A DNA stretch of 64,000 nucleotides from Dicyema japonicum (Eukaryota; Dicyemida; Rhombozoa; Dicyemidae): positions 241,199 to 305,198 of the forward strand of contig RDEW01000024.1 in assembly GCA_011109175.1 (NCBI GenBank). The letters are read 5' to 3'. The notes beneath the pieces were generated by a model. That model worked only from the letters and a program-made list of their open reading frames with translations, was not told where the DNA came from and made no database searches. The stretch's first letter is position 1; every line of letters starts with the position of its first letter. Positions 45,480 through 57,470 of the stretch are shown here, piece after piece. Position numbers and translations under genes: made by a program.

Positions 45480-45850
45480 CGCGTGGCTTACCAATGACGT
45501 GATGGCATTGACATTGAATGTGAAAAAGAGTCGCAAATCCTATTTCCGGAACGTGGAGGTGTCATGCCATGCGGCTAATTGATTGAAAATTTCTCAAGCT
45601 TCTTTCTGATACGTCATGGATTCACCTTACTCAGAAAACGCCTAATACGGGCCGGCATTCAAAGGATCCATATTCATTCCAATGAGAAACAATTTCGTTC
45701 CATGGCGACGAGTTCTGGTAACGACTAGCTCCCCGGTAATGTCCTCTGGATCACTGTGCTTGTGTGAGGGTTCTGATGGAAGCGTCAGAATTAAGGAATT
45801 AGTTAATTTTGTTTTCCCCTGGTCTTTGGAATAATTTAATTAATTTATTA
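45480..45850 (+). mobile_element. SINE E, copy 2
   Basis: Head tcatgccatgcggctaattg; body ttctttctgatacgtcatgg and cagaaaacgcctaat; tail cccctggtctttggaataat. Its 3' end abuts the start of duplication unit 3. Confidence 0.6.
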
Positions 45851-48350
45851 CTCCTTATTTGTGATTGGTGGGGAATACTATGTTGAATATGAGGCTATTT
45901 CTTGTGATAAAATCCGTAAGAATAAAAATGAGTTATGGATCCACTGTCCTGTACTCTCCAATGAATTTCACGAGTAGGTGGCTTTATTTAGCTTAATAAA
46001 TTAGGAGAGGCCTACTCTGCAAGTAAATGAATGATTATATTTATTAATAATAATTTTTTGATGTTATTTGATTTATTGGAAGTGAGGATTTGTTTTAAGG
46101 GAATTGAGAGTTTTTGAGGATGGGCCATGTCAAATTTGCTTGTGAGTCTTCTGAGAAAGGTTTATTAGTTTAAGATGAGTTACATTTAGTTATTTGTTGA
46201 ACGATCGTTAATAATCGCCATTTTATTTTTTATAATATTTTGTTCAAAAAATTCTAGATGAAGACTTTGAATTTTGTACAAGTAATCGTTATTTCAACAT
46301 GCATCAATATTCATGAAATTAACTTATTTTATATGAATATTAGTTTCGATGACATATTTATATTTTTGGTCATAACTAAAATTTATATTTGACATGTATA
46401 TGTTAAATATAAACTTTTAAAAGGTGATGGTATTTTAGAGAACACTCATTATTTGAAAATAATGTTTATTATTTCTATATTTCCGTACATTTTTGGTATT
46501 TCGAGTATAAGTGAATTTATTTGTTATTATTAAATTAATGATATTGAGGACGGTTTACTTTAATTTTTTAGTTTTGCTGCCTTAATGAAATATTGTGATT
46601 TTGCTTAATTCATTATACAAGTTTCGATATTTTCAGCCAAAAGCGATTTTCTAATAACTTGTATTTCTATGAGTGAATGTTATCACGGCATGAATAAGAT
46701 AGCATGTAGTCCTTTATTGTAGAATATCAAAATTCTTATAGTTTGAGTAATTTGTAATATACTAATGTTATATTATTAAATTTGACTTTTATAAAGACTA
46801 GTATAAAGATATGAGACTTGAAATTTATACTCGATTTAAACTAAAATTTATTGGATGATGTCCGCGGGCATTCATGTCAAGAGCGCACTAAACAATAAAT
46901 GGTATTTTGGCAGGTGCAAATTTTTAAAATACATTACTGAAATAGACAGATGGATATGCTCCTGATTTACTGTAAAACACGAGGTTTTAAAATTTATTAA
47001 TTTTTAAGACTTTGCAAACTAAGTTCAGTAATAAATAATTATCTTCATCGACCATTCAATATTTTTTTTCTCGATTTTTATTAGGTTCAAGAAGAGCCGC
47101 ATTGAAAATTTTACTGAACAAAAGACGTCTTTTCAATTTCGTTTTGTCGTTTAAATTTCAATGAACGTTGATTAAATTCATTAAATCGGAGAACATGGAA
47201 TATTTATATTGAAGGATTCACAAGATATTTAGAATCAAAAAAAGATTTATGCATATTCTCCACATCTATATTATATTTCTTGATTGTTAGGAAAATTCAT
47301 ATTCTGATATTTATCAATGCATGATTAAACAAATGCTGATGCTACTGAAAATTCTACATGACAATATTCTAGCGTTTTGGATTTACACATAAAATGTCGA
47401 ATTGTGAAAATAAATGTAAATCTTTTCTAATGAATATTTAAATATAGAGTTTGAATGTTGTTTTTGATATATAAATTGTTTATATTACTGTCACTGAGCA
47501 AAGGTGATCAATATTCCGACATACTCCTCTATGTACTTAATGATTTCAAATTTTAATAAATTTAGTTTTAAGATTTTTGATTTTTAATCTGTTTGTTGAT
47601 TTAAGCGTTGTTTTAAAATTCTTTAATTTATTTATTACATTATTATATCATTGAAAATTACATAATTTAGAGAAAAATTATATATATTTTATTTTATATA
47701 GAGATAATGTTACTAATATGTTAAAGAAACACAATGAGAATTGAAATTTAAAATTTTAAAATATCGTTTAAAAGCAAAAATGTATTTTTGAAACATGCAA
47801 GAAGATCAGAATTTCATTATCATATTTTAGACTCAAGAAGACACAATAACTATTACAATTGGAATTTGTACGCCAAAAAATAACTTTTTATTATTTTAAT
47901 AAAATTTTCTTCAAATTCATTAAAATATAATTTTTTTTGAATAACGTTGATTTTAATGTCTATATGACTTTTTAATGACAATAGATAGAAATCAAATGTT
48001 AATGTTTTTACTGAAAGTGGAAGTATGAATTCAACTATTGTTTTTATATATTGAATCCAAATAAACCGGTAATATTAACCAAAAATAAAAATGAGAGATA
48101 TTTTTGAGATATGCAATATTTAATGATTTCAAATTTTAATAAATTATGTTTACACGGACTTTTCGAAATTTGAAATATTTTCAATTATATAAACTGTTTG
48201 TTGATTTTAGCCGTTGTTTAAAAATTCTTCAATTTATATATTATTTATTATCACATATATTATTGCAATAATTACATAATTTAGTGCGAAAGTATTAAAA
48301 ATAAATAAAATTATTATTATTCTTATAATAGTATTATTACTAAAAGACTT
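45850..48350 (+). repeat. Segmental duplication unit 3
   Basis: It starts with a fairly well-kept copy of the last large SCFD1 exon: the frame reads LFVIGGEYYVEYEAISCDKI, then shifts. The flank landmarks follow, an eroded RRM-like scrap near 46945, and one 59-bp unit at about 47314-47375 (tgcatgattaaacaaatgct). It ends near ctaaaagacttcacttg (48345), a phrase also at 36490 just beyond unit 1. No functional gene. Confidence 0.8.
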
Positions 48351-48412
48351 CACTTGTCAAAAAAGTTATCATAAACGTAAGAAATCAATCAATTTGTTGA
48401 TCAACCTTACGG

Positions 48413-49390
48413 CAGGCGTGGCCAACCTTTTTCGCTCGCGACTATACATTATTTGTATTTTAATAACAATTTTTTTAAATATTAGAATTTGATTACCAAA
48501 AATGTAAACAAGGTTCAAATGTAAAACGGAGAGAATTTTTATTATATAATAAAAAATTTAATGCTATTTTGTCATTGTAGTTCTCCTGCAATTATTTCGA
48601 ATTCTGGCTTATATAAGGGGATAGTTGGTAACTCTTTTCGTTTTTTTTCGGAATGGGTGACACTTTTTCGAGTGATCCATAAGTCATCACGTTAAGCACA
48701 CGTCCAAAGACTAAGCTCCACAAAATCAATTCTATATACCGAAAAACTATATTTATGGGGGTCTCATTCTAGATCATGGTTAATTCTTTACTCGCGGAAG
48801 CTACGACTCGTAGTCGCGGAACCGGATTCCTTCGGGTCTGTAAGGAGGAAAAATCCGCTTAGCTTGTCCTTTTCCAATGCAAAAGAAAGTCGATTGGTCA
48901 GGAAGTTCTCCTCCACAATCGGATTTCTCTGCAAGGATGAGATAAGGCTCTTTCGCACGGTAGTGGGAACAATAGGAGACCACTGACGTTGGATGCTCAT
49001 TCATTCGATTGCGGGAACTTAGATTACCAACTTTCTGACGTTTTTCTGTCTTTTTTTCTCGGTGATCCCGGGGTTCTAAACAAACAAAGATATCTTTGTA
49101 AAACTACAAAAATTCTCTTTGACTATGGGTTTTATTTTAAGAAGTTTGTTTTTGCATCGATGTTGATCCGAAAATGGTTGGACAACATGCTGGTGTTGCT
49201 ACCAAATACGAGGTGAAATAGATAAAAATCATTGCTTGTTTAGGTTCGAAATATGTGTGAACAGCTTTTTTCAATTATGAAATTAAAAAAACTGCTCAAA
49301 TAACAATCCTCACTAATAAAAAATTTACCCACTTTAATAAAAATTGGAACTACAAAAATAGCTGAGCCCAAAATATCAAAAATTGTGTCC
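48413..49390. other. hAT-like left terminus, no gene
   Basis: caggcgtggccaaccttttt at 48413 looks like a hAT end. A possible partner, inverted, is caggggtagccaaccggtcg ending at 50129, but the flanking 8-mers differ, so one element is not proven. Overlapping frames at 48788-49004 are not recognisable. At 49040-49065 tttttttctcggtgatccc is a SINE/LINE-type tail. Confidence 0.35.
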
Positions 49391-49394
49391 AAAA

Positions 49395-49865
49395 GATGTC
49401 ACCTAGCTACACTAAAAAGCCACACGCACGTGAAACCCGGTGGCTTTTCAGATGATATCTGTTGCAATTGTGAGAGGCAGCGCTACGTCGGTAATTTATT
49501 TATTTATTTATTAACCCCGGATACACCGAGAAAGAAGTTAAAGTAAACAACTAATTAAGTGTATCCAGTTTCCACTTCTACAGAAACGAATCCATCCGGA
49601 ATCAGCATAAAAGGTAAGACGTCCATTACATGCAGCTGTGGAAACCCCACCAGTGGAGTGGGGGAGAGCAAATGATCCTTTTTTCGTGCCGGCCTGGCAC
49701 TGGGCGTTACCTAGACAGGTGGATCACATGACGCCACTCTATTAGGAACAGACAAGAAAGCAGAAAGCTTCAACCAATTAACCACGCAACACCACATGGC
49801 TCCACGCGGCTAATTCAGAATTTTTTTCTCGGTAATGTCGGCTGGGACCACGTTTGATGGATTTT
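49395..49865 (+). mobile_element. LINE D scrap split by SINE A
   Basis: The left half (to 49495) reads LATLKSH then ARETRWLF, as in the LINE D copy ending at 8370. The right half (from 49829) resumes ggtaatgtcggctgggaccacgtttgatgg, the next bases of the same LINE D end. The interruption is exactly the SINE A copy at 49496-49828. Confidence 0.8.
49496..49828 (-). mobile_element. SINE A, full-length reference copy with 8-bp TSD
   Basis: It is flanked by tcggtaat at 49488-49495 and 49829-49836, and splits LINE D. On the minus strand it runs 333 bp from gaaaaaaattctgaattagc through the A-box-like TGGTTAATTGG and the conserved body to tatccggggttaa(taaa)n. I cannot see a clear B box, so its Pol III origin is less certain than that of SINE B. 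Confidence 0.9.
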
Positions 49866-49899
49866 TGTATTAATTAAATTATTAATTTTGTAATTTCCT

Positions 49900-50129
49900 T
49901 TGTTAACGGTAATAAATCGAATAATAACAAAAGAATTAAGATATTTTTGTTAGTTGTTTTTTCTTTCATAGGTATAATAGCAAATAATTCTTCCATGACA
50001 GTTATATCATGGAAAATAAACGGGAAAATACACATAGTTTCGCGATATCAATCGTATCTTTTGTTAAAACTCAATCAATTGCGATCGACCAAGAAACCCC
50101 CCGCGATCGACCGGTTGGCTACCCCTGTT
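49900..50129. mobile_element. hAT-like right terminus
   Basis: The end gatcgaccggttggctacccctg, inverted, begins CAGGGGTAGCCAACCGG, a hAT-type terminus. No transposase frame is recognisable. Confidence 0.4.
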
Positions 50130-50142
50130 TTCGGGATATAGA

Positions 50143-50545
50143 AAATCGGAAACCACCCGGTGATAAAAGCGATTTTTTCTCAATACATTGAACCATGCAA
50201 TTCCTATGCATGTGCCTCGTGGGACCATCCTAAATTACTTGGACTAATAATAATAATAACAGCCTTTTCACGAGAGCCATAATATTTATAGCTCCTCATA
50301 GGCAGGACACACACTTTATTTAAGTAAAGAATAGTTAATTTTAACTAATCGTAGAACCAAAAAAATGATCTTCACTTCTTTTTTCTTTTTTTTTGTGTGT
50401 GAGACTTTTCTAGACATGTTCCACATTGAGTATCCACTGAACATCGGAAACCACACATAATAAAGACGCTTTTTACTCAATACATTGAATCATGCATTTT
50501 CTATGCATGTGCCTCGTGGGGCCATCCTAAATTATTAGACTAATG
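50143..50545. repeat. About 105-bp direct repeats around a SINE B
   Basis: 50143-50245 and 50442-50545 share, with few changes, ctcaatacattgaa(c/t)catgca, tatgcatgtgcctcgtggg and ccatcctaaatta..ggactaat. The SINE B at 50246-50441 sits between them. The repeat is far longer than a normal SINE target duplication. Confidence 0.8.
50246..50441 (-). mobile_element. SINE B, 3' part
   Basis: In plus sense: taataataataacagcctt, ttcacgagagccataatatt, aggcaggacacacactttat, ttaattttaactaatcgtag, a T-rich run and agtatccactgaac. It lacks the tRNA-like head. Confidence 0.8.
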
Positions 50546-52064
50546 CTCAGATAATCGATTCTGCACAAAAAGACTTTTGCAGTGACAGATAAGTGGTTTA
50601 CTGACAAAAAGAACATGTTCCGACAGCCTTGGAGATTCGTATCCGAGGAATAATGGGATAGGCCTGATCAACTTGAACAGGAAAACCCGATCACAGCGAC
50701 TTTTGTAGATTCTATGTAGGAGCATCGAGTAGAGTCAAGAGCCTGGATTAATTTGTGGGATCACTTAGTTTGTTCCAGGTTGGTTCTTGTTAATGAAGTA
50801 GATAGCCAATAAGATAATACCATTAAGATGAAAATTGGAGGTATTGAGATGGAAACCTTGATCCTATACTCATTTATTTAAATAAAAAATGAATCGAGAG
50901 ATGTGCACAACGAGAATTCTAGGCCCTAAGATAGGACTCAGTGACATTTACTTTATTGTAACCTTTTTTAATTTCTTGTTTAATAAAGTTCTTTATTTTG
51001 AAAAAAAGATAGTTATGTGAACTCAATAGATCTCAACCGACTCTTCAGTTTGGTGTTCATTTCTTCAGCCCACACGGGCGAGGAACCACGAGGTCACAAC
51101 GTAACAAACATACTCCAAATTTTAATCGAATTAGGGTTTTCAAAGTAGTTTGCAACAGTCTCTTTTTCAAGTACGTACAGTCACTTCCGTCTATGCATTT
51201 TTTTCTTGATATTAGTAAACTAAAGACATTTTGCCAAAGTTATCCCATGGATTTTTTGATTTGTAGAAAAAAATTTTGGTATTATTTGCTTTGATATTGA
51301 CTATTCAATTAGAGTCTTGTCTGAAATGACCTTTCTGGGCTAATCAATAGTCGGTTGTCTTTTGGAAGCATTTAGTTCTATCTTGTTAGGACGAACTTGA
51401 TTTCCAGATCAATTGATGTTGAATGATGTTGGCTTCAATGCAGTAATTTCTTGCATATGAAAAAAATTCAAAATATTCTCTGTGTATGACCCAAGTGTCG
51501 CTCAAAAGTCTACATCTCTGTTGGCAAGGACGACATTATTATTAATGCCATGTTTTAAAGAACAATAATTAATTAGAATTGTCTTTTTTGCCGCATGTTT
51601 CTTTACCGTTGAAAAGAATCTGGAGGCTAGCTAACAGAAGAAACTTGTCACAAGGCATACCTAGGAAGAATTACTATGAAATGTCGTGTCCTTCCTATTG
51701 ACGAGGGAAACAATTTTCTGGAACTTGCTAAACTCAATTTTCAAGAAATTTAAGAAAAAATGCGTAATTTTGATTTAAGCTTGCTTACGCAATAAATCAT
51801 CGTATGCTGATTCACCTGTAGTTAGAAAGGAAAATGTGTAAAGTTGGCGAAATCTTATTCGAGGTTTCAAAAACCGCATAAATGTATCTGGGGTTATCAA
51901 GCTATAGTTCAATTAATAATTAAATTTGTTAGGGGGCGATGGCAGAAAAAGTTTGGAAACCCTGGTCTACAAAGACTTAACACATCCAAAATTAAAAAGA
52001 AGTTAAGAATATGCCTCGGACTACTTTCAACAATTAGCAAGCATAATTGTTCTTAATTTAAAAA
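50546..52064. other. No gene; old repeat shared with 41957-42330
   Basis: 51037-51600 is the partner of 41957-42330. Near 51915-51955, ggggcgatggcagaaaaagtttggaaaccctg looks like a hAT right end without a visible partner. The rest is AT-rich without supportable frames. Confidence 0.4.
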
Positions 52065-52130
52065 TAACGTGTGCCCTGCACATGTGGGCCATAAATATCA
52101 TGGCACTCATGAAAGAGCTTTTATTTTTAA
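52065..52130 (+). mobile_element. SINE B 3' scrap
   Basis: acgtgtgccctgcacatgtg..ccataaatatcatggcactc..gaaagagcttttattttt matches the last 60 bases of SINE B. Confidence 0.6.
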
Positions 52131-52169
52131 GAGGTCATCTCAAATATAAAAGAAATATATACAATTCTT

Positions 52170-52880
52170 CAATGGGTTAGTTGATTTTTATTGATTTATT
52201 TAAAATCAAGAATCACCACGAAATTAAGATGGAATACAAAACTGTCAAGCGATTCCAGTTTCTTTAAGAAGCTATTTCATCTATGCTGAGTGTTCATCCT
52301 GAGATCGACGAATTTCATTTACGCTCGAGTTACTTGTGGAAACTTTAGAGATTACATTAGAGATTTTGCATCCTTGTCAAGACCCTCAAGTGTAGTTGTT
52401 CTCAACAATAAGTTTAATACCTTTTAGTGTCCTAGTGACTGTTGCTTGGAAATTCATTAACATCATCAGGTCCTTAAACATAAATTCTTGCACTATTGAT
52501 TATTATTGCAAGGAGTTTCATGAGAGTCATAAAAAGAGACAATTTTGCATTCAATCTCTTCCATTGGTAGATGGTTAACGAGAAATATCAATGAGTTCAG
52601 GTCATCTGCGAATTTCAACTTTTTTCTGATGTGTTAGTAGGAAAACCGGCAGATTTACTTATGGTCTTCTACTAAAACAGCCTTATCGGCAAATGTAATA
52701 CTTTTCGTGGCTTTGTTTGGTGGGGAACTAGACACCATCCTAAGTATATGTGAGGACAGTCTAAGCAAGACTATTATTTTATGCTTATTGGCTTGCAACC
52801 AAATTTCTCGTAGATTGCTTTACTCGAAATCATTTCGGCCAGCCTGTTCATGTTATCTTTCGCAGGTGGTGCCTACAAAA
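52170..52880 (-). mobile_element. LINE B, heavily decayed
   Basis: The reverse strand ends with (S)QDEHSA..MK.LLKETGIA-stop and the LINE B tail cgtggtgattcttgatttta. Upstream, RT-like text includes QMT.THS/FADDLNSLI near 52600. Too many stops to define domains. Confidence 0.5.
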
Positions 52881-52990
52881 ATTAAATAAATCAGAATTTT
52901 TTTAAATAACATTTAAAATATAATTTTATTATTTTAAAATAAATTTAACTAATAAAAATTTGAGTAATAAAACGTCCCTAGTGAATTCAT

Positions 52991-53290
52991 ATGGTTGTTA
53001 TGATAACTGACTCGAATTATTATTCTCTCGTAATTTGTGAAAAATTCCAGCATCTAATTCGATTGTGTAACTCCACATTAAAGGGAGTTGAAATATTTTC
53101 CATCGTCTTACAGAAATTAAGGTTAAGTATAAAAACTCATTTTAAGTGGATTGGGTTTCGTTTTTCCCTTGTAGTTTGTAAGACAGCAAAAATAGATACG
53201 ACAAAGAACTAGAGAACTTTCTCAGGATGTACGAGTTTTATTTAAATACTCAGTTTGACAAAATAAATGAGATCATCAACCAATTATGGT
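52991..53290 (+). pseudogene. Possible gene fragment, weakly Rad50-like
   Basis: A frame starting at 52991 (VVMITDSNYYSLVICEKFQH) leads through possible short introns to YDKELENFLRMYEFYLNTQF and DKINEIINQLW (about 53195-53285). The last block resembles the INxIIxxLW segment of Rad50 just before its C-terminal ATPase half. The expected DMRGRCSAGQ signature is not readable downstream, and the single N base (53418) lies nearby. Function uncertain. Confidence 0.25.
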
Positions 53291-54984
53291 GAGGGAGTTA
53301 CAATGCAGGTCGTTGCCGATCGTTGATGTGAAATTTCATTGGACATAGAAATCGGTCTTTGATGTTGCAGACTTCAAATGAGAGGACAGGAAACTTGAAC
53401 AACCAAAGGAGAGGACGNTACTTTTGAAATTCGTTCCTTATTTTTGCCTATGGGTTCTAATAGTTTTAATAACTTAGAAAATAAAATCTGTCATAATAAT
53501 AACACTAGAGAAATTGGTTAAACAAACTAAATAATCACGTGATCCCACCACGATCTTGCAGAATGACGACTGCTAATACACAACAAAAAACAATTTATAA
53601 CGTGTAATTTAAAAAAAAACGAAAAAATAATAACAAAATTAAAAAATAATTAAAATAATTATACTGGAATTGATTTTAATTTTGATTTTTTTAAACAGGA
53701 CAATTTCCGCCCAATTGATCAGTATTGATTCTATAAAGGGGGATATATTATTTACAAGTGGATAGCTATTTAGTCCAATGACATTGGAAGATAAAATCTA
53801 TGGATTTCATCTGTCATGAAGTGAGTGGGACATTTCTTGCAATATAGGTGAGCAATAATATTTAAATTCCGCATAGCAAAGCACACACTGCGCCATCCTG
53901 CAATAATCTATCAAGTGGATATATAATTTTGAATTCCAATTCCTCTCTTGGAACTGGCCTTAAAATTAGGTAAAAGCTCTCCAGCAATTCTCATAAGCAT
54001 ATGGATATTTTTGCATTTGCCGTACTCCAAACTATCTATTCTACTATTTTATTCAATCCAAAATTTGATTAAACAGCCTGAGAGCAAGTTAAAGACAAAG
54101 ATAATACTTCAAAGGGGTCAACCACTCAAACGACAAAAAGATGTTAGTTAGTTAAATTCACTCCCAAGTTTACATAAGCTTATGAATACATAGTATTTCC
54201 GATGTGTCGAAATACTACCAACTATCCATTCTACAAATTTCTTCAATCCAACAATTAACAGACAGATTATTATAAAGGCATTACTAAGCAAGCGTCAATC
54301 ATTCATCAAACGAGTCAGTAAAATCAATGTAGAGAATACTATAATTACTAGGGTTTTTGTGATTTGGTACATAGCAGGTCGTATCAGGCTGATTTAAATA
54401 TAATTTAGTGTTATTCGAAGAATTTTGGTGGTATATTTAACATAGGTTGTTAACAACATAAATTCCTCTATGCATAATTTGTAGCGACTAGACTTTGTGC
54501 CATGGCATACGCCTAGTAGGATTAATGTCGTCATCCAATCAAAGTAGACATGACCTCTCGACCTCCGCTTGATGGAGATAGGAGATACAAGGAGACATCG
54601 ATACACCAATATCTTCAAAATTGGGGGAACTTGTGTAAGTCAGACATGAAGAGGAAATTGGATTCCTCTCCAAGATTAGAGAAGAAACCCTCTCCTATTG
54701 GAAAATAATCCAGAGTCAAGACAAACAGTAAGAAAAGTCAAGACATGAACCTCAGAATTATACGATAACTCAATCCTTTATCAAGTCCCCACAAACATAA
54801 ACCACACAAAAAATTCACATTACAACAAAAAAGCTACAAATCGTAATAAAAAAATTATCCGCTGAAGGAATGACTCCTCCGATTGTCCCCCAAATTGTTG
54901 CGAAGTAGAACATTGCCATCCTATAATAAAACGCCATAATTCACGTCATCACTGGTCATTGAGAAGAGGGACAAAACTCGGTTA
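53291..54984. other. No gene; short repeated phrases, one N
   Basis: Contains an ambiguous base at 53418. Two related segments at about 53990-54130 and 54160-54300 share accaactatc/ttctac..tttcttcaatccaa..ttaa. The phrase tttaaatataatttagtgtt (about 54390) recurs at about 57290. No coding frame I can support. Confidence 0.4.
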
Positions 54985-55445
54985 ATTCGTTCGCGGAATC
55001 TAAATCAGTAACGTGGACTTACTGTAACTCGTAGAAAAAATTGCTGAAGCCCACGTTGATTACTGAAAGGAAAAAAATCGAAGACAAAATGAAGGGCCAG
55101 TATAATTTTAAATAATCTAAAAACGTCTCCTTTGATAAAGATTGAAGTTACTTGTTTGTCGGGCAAAGGTGGCAGTTTATAAAATGTGGATAAAAGTAAT
55201 ACTGACGAGAGTGTAAACATTACTAGTTGTATAAATATAAGTACATCTCCACATAAACTCGACGTGTTTAGAGTAGGATTTCATTTCGATAATTCGATTT
55301 TGAAATGCTTTCAGATCTGACATTGTATTTGCATAATCCATAACAAACAAATTAAATTCAAATTTTAAATATATTTATTTAAATTAGATTTTATTTTTAC
55401 AGGAAACACAATAAAATCAAAATTAATTCAAGTTTCATAATAATA
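54985..55445. repeat. Direct repeat X, copy 1
   Basis: About 460 bp nearly identical to 59477-59940: gtaacgtgg(a/g)cttactgtaa, tgctgaagcccacgttgat, ggcagtttataaaatgtgga and acataaactcgacgtgttt. The 71-codon minus frame at 55005-55220 is not preserved in copy 2. In copy 2, X directly adjoins the duplicated cathepsin 5' part. Confidence 0.85.
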
Positions 55446-55624
55446 ATGTTCGCTTTCAGCGTGGCGTCTTGAGGTTCACAAGTAACAACAATTCTGTTGG
55501 CGCTCAGAATGCTCCTAAAGGATCTCGAAAAAAAACAATTAGCTCTTTTCCACCGGGGTTTATGTCCCCTGGTCGATGGATTACTGGTTTCTCAGATTTG
55601 TGATCTACACAAGTTAAAGGATCG

Positions 55625-56665
55625 GATCTCTGTTATCAACTAAATGTGAACAGAATTAAAAGCAAAATTATTAAACTTAGAACTCTGATTGTTATACTCA
55701 AAGTTGACATCGTGCTCATCCCAGAATCCACTCTATCAGCAAAAGATTTTACGCCCATTTATCCCGGATACAATATAATACCGATTCTACTAAGAAACGT
55801 GGAGAAGGACTACTTGCATTAATCAGAAATGGCCTAAAGTATGAAGACTATACATTCGAAATGAGAAATTCTTGGAAGGTGATGAAACCACAGTAATAAT
55901 CAGAATACCTTAACGTTTCTCAATGCCAGACTTATCAGCATTGGAGAGTTGGAACGAAGTTTTGATATGCGGCGATTTAATTGCTAAACACCATATCTGG
56001 CTGTTAAATTAATCTGCAGATTCAAGAGGAAATTTACTGTTGTCGCAGTCTGGCAATTTTACAATCATCAATGACCAATCAAAAAACTAAATTGACACAT
56101 GGATTGATGTTAAAAATGCTTTCGACTCAGTAAACCATAATATTCTTTTTGATGTCCTTGAAAACTCTGACAACCCAACATCGATTGATAATGTAATTAA
56201 AATACTTATTCAAAAATGGATAGTCAAGCTTTTTTAGTATAAAAAAAATATACGCACTATCAAACTACAAAGAGGGATATTACAGAGAAATAGTTTGCCT
56301 CCTATGTTATTTGTGCTAGTGTTAGATCCAATTAGCCGGTTCCTCGATAACAGATACACTAAAGTTTCGATTACCATTAATGATCACTCAATTTCATCTT
56401 TTTCAACTAGTCATACTTTATTTATATACAATCTAAAACTTATTTCGAACGAAAAATATATTGTCAAGATGATGGAAGAAGTCTATTTATGTTTCAAATC
56501 TGTTAGTCTCGTAAAGAACTTGGATAAATCGGCAACTAATTTTTTGTTGTTTTCAAATGAAGCTGAAATATTTGATGGAATAGATGCATACAAATATTTG
56601 AGTGTATCGGACGGCCCATCTTGGCATATTAACAAGGGATATATGCACAAAACAATTTTTTCTTA
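55625..56665 (+). mobile_element. LINE G: endonuclease and RT remnants
   Basis: The N-terminal part reads LNVNRIKSKIIKLRTLIVIL, KVDIVLIPES and YPGYNII, with GEGLLALIRNGLKYED in the next frame. This is the layout of an APE-type endonuclease. From 56100 the RT reads WIDVKNAFDSVNHNILFDVL, RGILQRNSLPPMLFVLVLDP, then KSATNFLLFSNEAEI and YKYLSVSDGPSW. The YxDD box is replaced (FIYNLK), so it is inactive. The lineage differs from LINE A and B. Confidence 0.65.
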
Positions 56666-56669
56666 AGTA

Positions 56670-57470
56670 TGTCAAAGAATAAAAAAATTAGTAAATACTA
56701 AATTAGTCCTGGATAAAAATCTCTTCTTTGGAGAACTGAACAAAATTTGCTCTTTGAGTAATAAATGGAGTCGATGATTGTTTCATATTGGAATAAGACG
56801 GGTTTTGTCGAAAGAATTCAGGAGCTAAAGATGGAAATAAATAATATCTATACGTGGATGGATAACAAACTCTCTCAGTAAGGCGGAACAAGTAACCTGG
56901 ATTGTTCAGAAACCGTAATTTGTGGATGATCTAGAGTGTGTTGGAGAACTTCAAACACTAAATTGCTAGTAAAAAAGGCGTCTTTGCTAAAAAAACATTT
57001 CTAGCAAAGTTATGAACATTAATTTTATAAAATAAAGTGGCCTAACATACATTATATATACAATCTTGCAAATTGGATTATTAAGGTCAGTTAAGGGACG
57101 ACTATGAGTGGAGGAATAACGAGTTAAAGGAGTCTTTATCTTCTACTATACAACAAGAATGGTATTCGCCACACCAGAAAGTTGCGGACTCAAATTGTGG
57201 AATCTGTAAATGTAACTAGCAATGGATGGGTGATGCGAGTGGAACGCGAAATATGTGCAGAAGTACACAACAAGTAATATCTGGCCTGATTTAAATATAA
57301 TTTAGTGTTATTTAAATTCCTTGATATTTGATTAGAAACCAATTAATATTGATTGAATGAAAAGTGACATGCCGATTGACAGGTGAAATGTAACCAGCAA
57401 TTGATGGGTAACCCGGAGGGGACGCGACATAAGATAATAAAAACCCAAGTTAACTATTTTAAAGGTAAAA
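56670..57470. other. No gene recognised
   Basis: Region between LINE G and the 3' end of the cathepsin gene. AT-rich at first. Two related phrases with gtaac(t)agcaa(t)tgatgggt occur near 57210 and 57390. Nothing coding. Confidence 0.35.

Noticed and set aside
48788-49004. Two overlapping minus frames of about 70 codons
   Set aside because: No recognisable domain, no repeat partner and no splice pattern extending them.
48413-50129. One hAT element spanning both CAGG termini
   Set aside because: The 8-mers outside the two ends differ and no transposase text lies inside; the ends may belong to different elements.
55005-55220. A 71-codon protein in repeat X
   Set aside because: The frame is not preserved in the second copy at 59477-59940.
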